From CAZSLC01 sp964607675 (GTDB lineage: Bacteria; Bacteroidota; Bacteroidia; Bacteroidales; UBA932): a DNA stretch of 22,730 bases. A program made the position numbers and the translations under genes. Of this stretch, positions 15,192-22,730 are shown one piece after another. The stretch spans positions 1 to 22,730 of the forward strand of contig CAZSLC010000028.1 in NCBI GenBank assembly GCA_964607675.1. The letters run 5' to 3'. Every line of letters starts with the position of its first letter. Position 1 is the first letter of the stretch. A model generated the notes under the pieces. The model worked only from the letters and a program-made list of their open reading frames with translations. It was not told the DNA's origin and made no database searches.

Positions 15192-15620
15192 TTATAGTTT
15201 AGTATTATCAATTAATGCAAATGAAAGGAGAGACTCTACGCATAATTTACCATTTACTGATGCCGTGGCATTAATAAAATACAACATCCCTCTGTTGTTT
15301 GTGATTTTTGCCTCCACCTCTACTACATCTCCTGGATATACCGAGTTTTTAAATCTTGTCTTATCTATGCCTGTAAAAAAAGGGGTGCGTCCTTGGGACA
15401 ATTCATCTTTTACCAACATTGAGGAGCATTGTCCCATTATTTCACATAAAATAACCCCTGGCACAACAGGATGTCCTGGAAAATGACCTTGGAGAAAAAA
15501 CTCATCACCTTTTACATTATATTTTCCATGTACTATTTTATCACCATCCATATACATTTCTTCGACTAATAACATCGGCTCACGATGGGGTAAAAATTGC
15601 TTAATTTCTTCTTTGTTCAT
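15192..15620 (-). CDS. fabZ: 3-hydroxyacyl-ACP dehydratase FabZ
   Basis: FabZ removes water from 3-hydroxyacyl-ACP to give trans-2-enoyl-ACP. This 142-residue protein has the hot-dog fold signatures LPHREPMLLVE at the N-terminus and QGHFPGHPVVPGV in the central helix region. His46 is the catalytic His, and Glu60 in CEIMGQ is the acidic partner, the spacing expected of FabZ rather than FabA. The length matches single-domain FabZ. It lies two bases after the fabF stop and four before fabG, so it is translated from the same message. A FabA-like isomerase activity cannot be excluded from sequence alone. Confidence 0.9.
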   Translation of the reverse strand: MNKEEIKQFLPHREPMLLVEEMYMDGDKIVHGKYNVKGDEFFLQGHFPGHPVVPGVILCEIMGQCSSMLVKDELSQGRTPFFTGIDKTRFKNSVYPGDVVEVEAKITNNRGMLYFINATASVNGKLCVESLLSFALIDNTKL

Positions 15621-15622
15621 AA

Positions 15623-16870
15623 TTATATTTTTCTAAGTGCAACACAAGCATTATGTCCGCCAAAGCCTAGTGATGACGACAATGCCATTGTTAAATTTAA
15701 TTTTCGTGCTTTTAGTGGAGTATAATCCAAATCACACTCTGGATCAGATTCCTTAAGACCTATTGTTGGAGGAACAATACCCTCTTCAAGTGCCAATGCA
15801 GCTGCTATAATCTCTACTCCACCTGCTGCTCCAAGCATATGCCCAGTCATAGATTTTGTAGAACAGATTGCCACTTTACGTGCTTGCTCTTCACCCATAG
15901 CCAATTTAATGGCAGCAGTCTCTGATTTATCATTTAGAGGCGTCCCTGTCCCATGAGCATTGATATGAAGTATATCTTTTGAGGTATATCCTCCTTCGTC
16001 AAGAGCTTGTTTAAATGCCCTTGCGGCGCAAGATCCATCAGGTCTGGGTGCTGTATAGTGATAAGCATCACATGTATTTCCATAGCCACACACCTCGGCA
16101 AATATTCTCGCCCCCCTCATTTTAGCTTGTTCATACTCCTCAAGAACAATAACGCCTGCACCCTCTGCTATCACAAATCCTTGCCTTCTAATGTCAAACG
16201 GTAAAGAGGCATTTAATGGATCCTCAGATCTTGAAAGTGCCTTGCTATTTGCAAAACCACTTATAGCCAAAGGGTTAACAGTGGCTTCAGCTCCTCCAGC
16301 AATGATAGCATCTGCATATCCATGCTTGATAGCACGATAAGCCTCTCCAATAGAGTGTGTGCCAGTAGCACAAGCGGTCACAACAGGGAGACAGACTCCA
16401 GTAGCATTGTGAGCTATAGCAACATTTCCAGAGGCAATATTAGAAATCATCATGGGGATGAAAAGTGGAGAAATCCACTGATGTCCCTCCTTCACTAATT
16501 TAGTTGTCTCATTAACAAATGTATGCATCCCACCTATACCTGATCCGATATATACCCCTAATCTTTCTGATGGAATAATCAGCTCTCCATTTCTTTCTAA
16601 TCCACTCATTGTCATGGCCTCGTTTGCTGCAGCCATTGCAAAAAGGGCATATCTGTCATTTTTTTTGGCAGCATTGGAGGGCATCCCATGTTCCGAAGGA
16701 TTAAACTCCTTCACCTCACCAGCAATTTTAACATATAGCTCATCAGCATTAAAATTCTTGATTCTATCTATCCCACAAACTCCATTTATTATATTATTCC
16801 AAAATGTATCAATATTATTTCCAACAGGGGTGATTGCCCCCATTCCAGTAATAACTACTCTTCTATCCAT
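15623..16870 (-). CDS. fabF: 3-oxoacyl-ACP synthase II FabF
   Basis: FabF condenses malonyl-ACP with growing acyl-ACP. The 415-residue length is normal for the family. The start MDRRVVITGMGAITPVG is typical. The catalytic set is complete: Cys167 in VTACATGTHS, His306 in NAHGTGTPLND, Lys339 and His344 in STKSMTGHMLGAAG. The C-terminal SSSLGFGGHNACVALR is the conserved FabF end. The start codon lies inside the end of fabK, a 16-base overlap, which indicates translational coupling in the order fabK then fabF. FabF and FabB are hard to separate by sequence; the length and the end motif favour FabF. Confidence 0.94.
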   Translation of the reverse strand: MDRRVVITGMGAITPVGNNIDTFWNNIINGVCGIDRIKNFNADELYVKIAGEVKEFNPSEHGMPSNAAKKNDRYALFAMAAANEAMTMSGLERNGELIIPSERLGVYIGSGIGGMHTFVNETTKLVKEGHQWISPLFIPMMISNIASGNVAIAHNATGVCLPVVTACATGTHSIGEAYRAIKHGYADAIIAGGAEATVNPLAISGFANSKALSRSEDPLNASLPFDIRRQGFVIAEGAGVIVLEEYEQAKMRGARIFAEVCGYGNTCDAYHYTAPRPDGSCAARAFKQALDEGGYTSKDILHINAHGTGTPLNDKSETAAIKLAMGEEQARKVAICSTKSMTGHMLGAAGGVEIIAAALALEEGIVPPTIGLKESDPECDLDYTPLKARKLNLTMALSSSLGFGGHNACVALRKI

Positions 16871-17802
16871 ATTTGATTCTTTCTTATTATTTCTGTTGCC
16901 TGTAACATCATTTCTTCAATTATCTCTGCAGCATTTTGCTCCTTATTGACCATACCGACACTCTGCCCAGCCATGAAGCTACCCATCTTCTCATCCCCCT
17001 CTTTTACCGCCTTTCTCAAAGAGCCTGTTCCATATTCCATAATTGATTCAGGGGTCTGATTGGGATCTTTCTCCATTTCTGCAAATTTTCTTGAAAATGG
17101 TGATTTGAGCGATCTCACAGGATGCCCCAAAGATTTCCCTGTAACTATTGTATCTGAGTCTCTGGCTGACAATATTTTCTTTTTATAGTTCTCATGGATG
17201 ATACACTCTTTTGCAGAGAGAAATCTTGTTCCACATTGTACTCCACAAGCACCTAACATAATGGCCGCTGCCATCCCCCTGCCATCTGCTATCCCTCCAG
17301 CAGCAATAACTGGAATACTCACTGCATCACATACTTGCGGCACAAGTGCCATTGTATTTAACTCCCCAATATGACCACCTGACTCTCCCCCCTCTGCAAT
17401 CACAGCTGATGCCCCGATTCTCTCTACCCTTTGGGCAATTGCCGATGCTGCTACGACGGGGATAACTTTAATACCTGCATTCAACCATGCATCCATATAT
17501 TTTGATGGCATTCCAGCTCCAGTGGTGACAATAGGTACTTTTTCATCAATTACCATTTGTGCAATTTCATCTGCAAGGGGGCTCATCAACATTATATTAA
17601 CACCAAAGGGGTTGTTTGTTAGAGATTTACATTTTCTAATTTCTTCTCTTACTACATCTGCACCAGCATTAATACATGAGATGATACCAAGGCCTCCTCC
17701 ATTTGAAACAGCAGATGCCAGACTTGATTCAGATACCCATGCCATTCCACCTTGGAATATTGGATATTTAATATTTAGTAATTTGCAAATTTTATTATTC
17801 AT
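16855..17802 (-). CDS. fabK: Enoyl-ACP reductase II FabK (FMN-dependent)
   Basis: FabK is the flavin enzyme that performs the last reduction of the elongation cycle, replacing FabI. This 315-residue protein belongs to the nitronate monooxygenase-like TIM-barrel family. The start YPIFQGGMAWVS and the GGGLGIIS block bind FMN. The motif AEGGESGGHIG places a His at residue 144, the position known as catalytic in streptococcal FabK. IAAGGIADGRGMAAAIMLGA and CGTRF complete the FMN phosphate site. Position between fabH and fabF, with a four-base gap and a 16-base overlap, strongly favours FabK over a nitronate monooxygenase. FabK usually implies resistance to FabI inhibitors such as triclosan; that is a family-level inference and also depends on whether a FabI is encoded elsewhere. 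Confidence 0.9.
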   Translation of the reverse strand: MNNKICKLLNIKYPIFQGGMAWVSESSLASAVSNGGGLGIISCINAGADVVREEIRKCKSLTNNPFGVNIMLMSPLADEIAQMVIDEKVPIVTTGAGMPSKYMDAWLNAGIKVIPVVAASAIAQRVERIGASAVIAEGGESGGHIGELNTMALVPQVCDAVSIPVIAAGGIADGRGMAAAIMLGACGVQCGTRFLSAKECIIHENYKKKILSARDSDTIVTGKSLGHPVRSLKSPFSRKFAEMEKDPNQTPESIMEYGTGSLRKAVKEGDEKMGSFMAGQSVGMVNKEQNAAEIIEEMMLQATEIIRKNQIWIEE

Positions 17803-17806
17803 TTTC

Positions 17807-18769
17807 TTAGTTTTTAATATTTGTCCAACTTAGTAAACATGCTCCTGTGGTGAAACCTGCACCAAATGCACTGAATACTAAATTATCTCCCTCTTTAAGA
17901 ATATTAGCTTTGTTTAATTCATCAAGCAAGATGGGAATGCTTGCCGATGATGTATTTCCATATTTTTCAATGTTATGATGAAATCTCTCTTTATCGAGTT
18001 TCAACCCACTCCTGATGGTGTCAATAATTCTTATATTGGCTTGATGCAACAAATAGTGTTGAACATCTTCAGTTGAAAGATTACTCTCCTTAACTACTTT
18101 TAGAATATCTTTCAAGGATGCAGAGACAGCCATTTTAAAAACATCTTGACCATTCATTACTAAAGGGCCACTGGGTTCATGCTTATCTGTAAATGGTGTA
18201 TATTCAAGTTTCCTTTGCTGAAAAAGGGATTCTGGCTTACTTGTGGTAGTTAGTCTGATTGCTTTCAGATTGTCACCTTTTGTGATCACCACTGCTCCAG
18301 CACCATCCCCAAATAGGACACTTGCATCACGCTTTGTCCAATCAACCATTCTCGTTGGCTCTTCGGCACATAGAATCAATATTTTATTGATATTCTTCCT
18401 CATAAGGTACCCCTCGGCAATATCGAGTGCATATATAAACCCTGCACAAGCTCCATTAAGATCTATACATGGACACGTTGCCCCTATTCTTCCTTGAACG
18501 ATGCAACTTAATGCAGGAGTAATGTACTCATTGACCACGTTTGAGCAAATGATGAAGTCAAGGTCTTCTGCCCTCACAGAAGCATCTTTGAGTGCATTCT
18601 CTGCCGCATTGGCCGCAAGATCCTCCAATTTCTCTGATGAGATAATTTGACGCTGCTTTATCCCAGTCCTACTCTCAATCCACTCATTATTAGTATCTAA
18701 GAATGTTTCGAGCATTTCATTAGTAACTGTGAGTGCCGGATGGGCACTGCCTGTTCCTATTATTTTCAT
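17807..18769 (-). CDS. fabH: 3-oxoacyl-ACP synthase III FabH
   Basis: FabH starts fatty-acid synthesis by condensing acetyl-CoA (or a branched acyl-CoA) with malonyl-ACP. The 320 residues match the family. The catalytic triad is visible: Cys108 in LNGACAGF, His242 in LLHQANIRI and Asn272 in YGNTSSASIP. The early motif DTNNEWIESRTGI is typical. The C-terminus FSAFGAGFTTGACLLSW closes the thiolase fold. Whether it prefers acetyl or branched primers cannot be decided here. It is the first gene of the leftward five-gene operon, four bases ahead of fabK, and diverges from the LytTR regulator across a 140-bp spacer. Confidence 0.94.
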   Translation of the reverse strand: MKIIGTGSAHPALTVTNEMLETFLDTNNEWIESRTGIKQRQIISSEKLEDLAANAAENALKDASVRAEDLDFIICSNVVNEYITPALSCIVQGRIGATCPCIDLNGACAGFIYALDIAEGYLMRKNINKILILCAEEPTRMVDWTKRDASVLFGDGAGAVVITKGDNLKAIRLTTTSKPESLFQQRKLEYTPFTDKHEPSGPLVMNGQDVFKMAVSASLKDILKVVKESNLSTEDVQHYLLHQANIRIIDTIRSGLKLDKERFHHNIEKYGNTSSASIPILLDELNKANILKEGDNLVFSAFGAGFTTGACLLSWTNIKN

Positions 18770-18803
18770 AATTTATATTGTAATAAATACTTTTTTGATG
18801 TGT

Positions 18804-18812
18804 GCAAATCTC
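18804..18812 (-). promoter_or_regulatory. Possible -7 box for the fab operon
   Basis: On the minus strand GAGATTTGC (18812 to 18804) differs from TAnnTTTGC in one base and lies about 35 bases before the fabH start. It is framed by GTGC/GCAC inverted bases. It is the best leftward candidate in the spacer, but weak. Confidence 0.3.
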
Positions 18813-18875
18813 GCACCTTCAAAAGAGGAGATAAAATTTTAGTGGCGACAGGTGGGTAAATGTGGCGAATTTGAT

Positions 18876-18883
18876 TACTTTTG
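18876..18883 (+). promoter_or_regulatory. Candidate -7 box for the LytTR regulator gene
   Basis: TACTTTTG at 18876-18883 matches TAnnTTTG exactly. It lies 27 bases before the ATG at 18910 but downstream of an in-frame GTG at 18862, so it supports 18910 as the true start. Confidence 0.45.
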
Positions 18884-18909
18884 TGGTGAAAAAAGAAAAT
18901 AAGTGGCTA

Positions 18910-19758
18910 ATGAAACATATCCCTTCATATTTAGTTGAGAAGAATCAGTTAATGGGGACTATTGTATTCACTGTTCTATTCTCTATAGTATATCTCAACA
19001 TCTACAGTCCAATATCTACGACTACGTGGTTTGAACTAAGCAGATCGCTCGTTTTCTTCTTGACACTTGGCTTTATCACACTTGCAACTGTCATACTTAT
19101 TTTAAGTAGAATTATTATGTACCAATCGAGGTTGACAATGCCACTTACATGGGGCGGTTATGTACTATGGTCACTCGCCGAGGTCTTTGTGATCACTCTT
19201 CTCTACACATATGTCACTTGTTATGTAATCGAAGGGACAAATTACTCTGTATCTGAGATTTTTCCTAAGGCTTTAATTGTAGTTTCGATAGTACTTTTGA
19301 TTCCATACACTATCGCAGCAATATATGGTTCTGTCAATTATGCAAATAAGACATTGCGTTTACTCAATTACAAAGATGCCGTTTCGGATAGTGAAGAGAC
19401 AGTAAAAAATGGAGAACTCATCAATCTTACCGACAATAACGGCAATGTCAAATTATCAATAAAACTTGATAATCTCTACTATATCGAATCCCAAGATAAC
19501 TATATTCAGGTGTTTTACCTCAGCCAAGGAGATGTGAAGAGTTATATGCTTAGATGCAAATTGAAAACTATTGAAGAGACCTTTGCCGACAGTCCTTTAA
19601 TACGTTGCCACCGCTCTTATATCATCAATTCTCAAAAAATCAGGGTAATAAAAAAAGAGAAGGATGGTATTTTTATCGATATGGATCACGATTCGATTAA
19701 ATCCATCCCTGTCTCAAAGGGTTATGCTGAACAAGTTAAGAGTATATTGAATTCTTAA
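18910..19758 (+). CDS. Membrane-bound LytTR-domain transcriptional regulator
   Basis: The protein has four predicted membrane helices, about residues 14-32, 46-70, 82-107 and 121-141. A linker and a C-terminal LytTR DNA-binding domain follow (about 170-280). LytTR signatures are clear: NLYYIESQDNYIQVF at 188-202, the RCKLKTIEETF block, and RCHRSYIIN at 232-240. There is no receiver domain and no histidine-kinase domain, so it is a membrane-tethered one-component regulator. I chose the ATG at 18910 (282 residues); an in-frame GTG at 18862 would add 16 residues, but a -7-like box falls inside that extension. It is transcribed divergently from the fab operon, so control of those genes or of itself is possible (inference). 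What it senses is unknown. Confidence 0.85.
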   Translation: MKHIPSYLVEKNQLMGTIVFTVLFSIVYLNIYSPISTTTWFELSRSLVFFLTLGFITLATVILILSRIIMYQSRLTMPLTWGGYVLWSLAEVFVITLLYTYVTCYVIEGTNYSVSEIFPKALIVVSIVLLIPYTIAAIYGSVNYANKTLRLLNYKDAVSDSEETVKNGELINLTDNNGNVKLSIKLDNLYYIESQDNYIQVFYLSQGDVKSYMLRCKLKTIEETFADSPLIRCHRSYIINSQKIRVIKKEKDGIFIDMDHDSIKSIPVSKGYAEQVKSILNS

Positions 19759-21452
19759 CCTATTTTTTCATTTACTATTTTAATTATTTCAGCCTCCTTT
19801 TCATCTGCTTTTGCCGCAATCTGCGCTGCTTGTGCAACCAATTTTTCCGCTGTCTCTCTATCCTTCAATGATGCTGCATTTATTTTAACGTTGAGGAATG
19901 CCCCTTGAACTGCTGCTCTCGCTGATAAAGCACCAACGCCTGCATCTGTTACTGAATTGGGATTGCCTTCCAATGTCATAGCCTCAACTATTTCAAATAC
20001 CTTAAAAGCTACTTTCATAGTACGAAGAGGCACATTGATTGCATAAAGGGTAGCATCTTGAATTGCTGTCACTCTTGCTGCTTTCTCTTGATCACTTCCT
20101 TTTGGCAATGAAAAAGCATCCATGATCTTATTGAAAGAGTTTGTATCTTCATCAACCAAGAAAAGGAGCTCTTTTATAAGTTCCTGACCTTTTTCAGCCC
20201 AGTCGGAAAAGAATCCGCATCTCGAGTCCCATCCTTTTTTGTGAGATGAAAGGTTTGCAACCATTGTCCCTAAAGAGGCTCCAAGTGCTCCCATATATGC
20301 TGAAATAGATCCACCCCCTGGAGCTGGTGACTCAGATGCAGTCTCGTCTGCAAATCCTTTACAAGTCAAATCAATAAGTTTATTGGCATTTTTGTCTTCA
20401 AGTAGATATTCGATCACCTTTTCTTTAGGATTAAATGGCGCAAGATCATCGAGCCCCATAGATTTAATTGCTATTTTGATGATCTCTTCATCTGAAATAC
20501 CACAAGAGCGTTGTTGTAGTTTAAGGTAGTGTTTACCTGCATCTATAAGTACTTTTTTGGGTATAAGTCCAACAATCTCAGATCCAGTAACTCTTAATCC
20601 GCGTTTATGTGCTTTATCCACCACCTCATCAAATGCAACATGCACAGGGGTGATAGAGATGTTTGTCACATTCATCGATATTTGTGCAATACCATACTCC
20701 TTTATAAACCATCCTATTGCCTTACATCCTTTTAATGTACCTGGTACCCAAACATCTTTCCCATTTTCATCTTTTACAACTTTTCCAGTGATTGGGTCAC
20801 CCTCTCTCTTCTTACGACCTTTCTCCCTCACATCATACGCTACAGAGGTGGCACGACGAGTAGAGGTGGTATTTAGATTGAAATTAATTGCAACTAAGAA
20901 ATCTCTCGCCCCAATAGCTGTAGCTCCAGATCCTGCAACGAAGTCATTGAAACATGCTGGACCAAAATCTGGTTTCCAATTTGGATCTGCCAATTTTTTA
21001 GAAAGTCCTTCATACTCACCAGCACGACAGGTAGCAAGGTTCTTCCTCTCGGGAGAGAGAGCTGCACTTTCATAACAATAAACAGGTACACCTATTTCCT
21101 CTCCTACTCTCTTTCCAAGTATGTGAGCATACTCCGCACACTCTTCCATAGTTACACCTGATATAGGGATAAGTGGGCACACATCAGTAGCACCAAATCG
21201 AGGGTGCTCTCCATGGTGATGTCGCATATCAATCACTTCTGTGGCTTTTTTAATCGCCCTAAAAGCAGCCTCAAGGACATTTTGAGGTTCTCCGACAAAT
21301 GTAACAACTGTTCTATTGGTCGCAGCACCAGGATCAACGTCAAGAAGCTTCACCCCTTCTACCTCCTCAATAACATTAGTAATTTGCTTTATTACTTCAG
21401 GATTACGTCCCTCACTAAAGTTTGGAACACATTCAATAAGTTTTTGTATCAT
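19755..21452 (-). CDS. ftcD: Glutamate formimidoyltransferase / formimidoyl-THF cyclodeaminase fusion
   Basis: This 565-residue bifunctional protein carries out the last steps of histidine breakdown: transfer of the formimino group from N-formimino-glutamate to tetrahydrofolate, then cyclodeamination to methenyl-THF with release of ammonia. Residues 1 to about 340 are the transferase, with MIQKLIECVPNFSEGRN, the catalytic-region HHGEHPRFGATD (His83 corresponds to the catalytic His of the mammalian enzyme) and ERKNLATCRAGEYEGL. Residues about 350-565 are the all-helical cyclodeaminase (FchA-type), with ESPAPGGGSISAYMGALGASL from 375. The order equals that of animal FTCD. It lies 10 bases after hutI and shares four bases of overlapping stop codons with the convergent LytTR gene. 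Confidence 0.94.
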   Translation of the reverse strand: MIQKLIECVPNFSEGRNPEVIKQITNVIEEVEGVKLLDVDPGAATNRTVVTFVGEPQNVLEAAFRAIKKATEVIDMRHHHGEHPRFGATDVCPLIPISGVTMEECAEYAHILGKRVGEEIGVPVYCYESAALSPERKNLATCRAGEYEGLSKKLADPNWKPDFGPACFNDFVAGSGATAIGARDFLVAINFNLNTTSTRRATSVAYDVREKGRKKREGDPITGKVVKDENGKDVWVPGTLKGCKAIGWFIKEYGIAQISMNVTNISITPVHVAFDEVVDKAHKRGLRVTGSEIVGLIPKKVLIDAGKHYLKLQQRSCGISDEEIIKIAIKSMGLDDLAPFNPKEKVIEYLLEDKNANKLIDLTCKGFADETASESPAPGGGSISAYMGALGASLGTMVANLSSHKKGWDSRCGFFSDWAEKGQELIKELLFLVDEDTNSFNKIMDAFSLPKGSDQEKAARVTAIQDATLYAINVPLRTMKVAFKVFEIVEAMTLEGNPNSVTDAGVGALSARAAVQGAFLNVKINAASLKDRETAEKLVAQAAQIAAKADEKEAEIIKIVNEKIG

Positions 21453-21462
21453 AATAATTGTT

Positions 21463-22725
21463 TTATTTGTTACTTAAAATAATTCTATCCACAAATGGAG
21501 TTGAAAACGCATAAGGGATAAATTGATATGAGGGAATCTTCTTAGTAATTATAAGATTTGCCCTCTTACCAATAGTAATTGATCCCAACTCCTCACCAAA
21601 CCCCATTGCAAAAGCCCCATTAAGGGTGGCAGCATTGAGTACCTCCTCTGGTAAGAGTTTCATTTTCAAATAGGCAAGAGCCATCATAAACTTCATATCA
21701 CCGCAAGGACAAGAACCGGGGTTATAATTGGAAGCAATTGCAATTGGAAGATCATATTCCACCATCTTCCGCGCTGGCGCAAACTCCATTTCAAGGAAAA
21801 ATGTCGCCCCTGGAAGGAGTGTTGCAATTGTGTTGCCCTCTTTGAGTGCCTTAAATTCGGCCTCTCCAGTAAACTCAAGGTGATCTACCGAAATAGCATT
21901 ATATCTTACCCCTACTTGTACCCCTCCAGAAAAGCTCATTTGGTTGGCATGCACCTTGGGACGCAATGAATATTTGGCTCCCTGTTCAAAAATACGTACG
22001 GCGTCTTCAACAGTGAAGAAACCCTCTTCCACAAATATGTCAACATATTCGGCAAGTCCCTCTTTTGCTATTGCAGGGATCATTTCTTTTACTATCTCAT
22101 CCACATATCCATCTTTATTGCCTTTGTACCTCGCTGGTACCGCATGAGCCCCAAGAAATGTCTTCTTAACTGCCAATGGTGTGGACTCCTCAATCTCCTT
22201 TGCAACCCTCAACATTTTCATCTCATCCTCAAGGGTGAGTCCGTAACCGCTTTTTATCTCAACAGCCCCTGTTCCAAATTGGATAATCTCTTCAGCCCTC
22301 TCTTTTGCCTGTTCAAATAGTTGACATTGAGTGGTATTATGAAGAAGTTCTACCGAATTGAGAATTCCTCCTCCCCTCTTTGCTATCTCTTGATAAGATA
22401 ATCCTCTGATCTTATCCATAAACTCTATCTCTCTACTACCAGCATAAACCAAGTGGGTATGTGAATCACAAAACGCAGGAAGGACCATTTTACCAGAACA
22501 ATCAACCACTTCATCTGCACTCTCTTCAATAGCTTTTAACTGGGCAGAATCTCCATCAATGACGAGCTCTGACATCTCTCCAAAATCAATAATGGTACCC
22601 TTATCTGCAATAAGATATGCTTCCTTTATGGTCTCAAGTTTAGATAACTCCTCTCCACACAAAGGCTTAAGTCTCTTTTCTCTTACACCTACAAGCTCCT
22701 TTATGTTTTTTAAAAAAAATCTCAT
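21463..22725 (-). CDS. hutI: Imidazolonepropionase HutI
   Basis: HutI opens the ring of 4-imidazolone-5-propionate to give N-formimino-glutamate, the substrate of the next gene product. The 420 residues show the metal-dependent amidohydrolase pattern: FCDSHTHLVYAGSRE with His89 and His91, EIKSGYGL, FLGAHAVP with His194, VHANQMS with His259, and VDHLE with His282. Where characterised HutI enzymes have a metal-binding Asp in (S/T)DxNPG, this protein reads ASNYNPG, with Asn333 in place of Asp. The ATG at 22725 is five bases from the window edge, so the gene is complete but its promoter is outside. It is cotranscribed with ftcD; other hut genes may lie beyond the edge. Confidence 0.93.
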   Translation of the reverse strand: MRFFLKNIKELVGVREKRLKPLCGEELSKLETIKEAYLIADKGTIIDFGEMSELVIDGDSAQLKAIEESADEVVDCSGKMVLPAFCDSHTHLVYAGSREIEFMDKIRGLSYQEIAKRGGGILNSVELLHNTTQCQLFEQAKERAEEIIQFGTGAVEIKSGYGLTLEDEMKMLRVAKEIEESTPLAVKKTFLGAHAVPARYKGNKDGYVDEIVKEMIPAIAKEGLAEYVDIFVEEGFFTVEDAVRIFEQGAKYSLRPKVHANQMSFSGGVQVGVRYNAISVDHLEFTGEAEFKALKEGNTIATLLPGATFFLEMEFAPARKMVEYDLPIAIASNYNPGSCPCGDMKFMMALAYLKMKLLPEEVLNAATLNGAFAMGFGEELGSITIGKRANLIITKKIPSYQFIPYAFSTPFVDRIILSNK

Positions 22726-22730
22726 TTTTA

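Noticed and set aside
15188..15211. Longer fabG starting at 15211
   Set aside because: It would overlap the end of fabZ and add eight residues not typical of FabG; the ATG at 15187 gives the normal family start and a four-base gap.
1..22730. CRISPR arrays, rRNA genes or known defence systems
   Set aside because: No regularly spaced repeat array, rRNA sequence, or restriction, toxin or Cas-like protein was found on either strand.

Overview
The window looks like a chromosome segment of an AT-rich member of the Bacteroidales (Bacteroidota). The evidence is an adjacent SusC/SusD pair with a matching lipoprotein signal, several upstream boxes that fit the Bacteroidota -7 promoter consensus TAnnTTTG, A-rich leaders mostly without Shine-Dalgarno sequences, and a strictly anaerobic pyruvate:ferredoxin oxidoreductase. 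I cannot name the genus.

Layout. (1) About 1-4380 is the right part of an integrative mobile element. It holds the C-terminal 281 codons of a tyrosine integrase (cut by the left window edge), a repeat-rich intergenic region, and a rightward four-gene cassette: a small helix-turn-helix protein, a DUF3987 replication-type ATPase and two unrecognised proteins. A 565-bp noncoding right end follows, packed with short repeats, a promoter-like box and hairpins. No relaxase, cargo or phage structural gene is visible, so this resembles a minimal mobilizable or satellite element. (2) At 4389-4986 a leftward gene for a small exported helical protein begins the presumed chromosomal backbone. (3) 5117-9581 carries fabD and, behind its own promoter-like box, nifJ (PFOR). 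(4) 9638-14422 is a SusC/SusD outer-membrane uptake operon between two clear intrinsic terminators. (5) 14447-18769 is a tight leftward operon fabH-fabK-fabF-fabZ-fabG for type II fatty-acid synthesis. (6) 18876-19758 is a divergent gene for a membrane-bound LytTR regulator. (7) 19755-22725 is a leftward hutI-ftcD/fchA pair for histidine breakdown, converging on the LytTR gene with overlapping stop codons.

How the genes fit together. FabD loads malonyl groups onto ACP. The leftward operon supplies initiation (FabH), elongation (FabF), ketoreduction (FabG), dehydration (FabZ) and enoyl reduction by the FMN enzyme FabK; ACP itself and the acetyl-CoA carboxylase are not in the window. PFOR makes acetyl-CoA and reduced ferredoxin from pyruvate and could supply acetyl units. 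HutI and the fused FtcD-FchA convert imidazolone propionate to glutamate while passing a one-carbon unit to tetrahydrofolate.

The most unusual structure is in the mobile element. A composite motif (intrinsic terminator, then a TTTAC/GTAAA inverted repeat, then AAAAACCCC..CCACAGA) occurs twice and brackets the four-gene cassette. A dense cluster of AAACCT/AGGTTT repeats and an 11-bp tandem repeat fill the right end.
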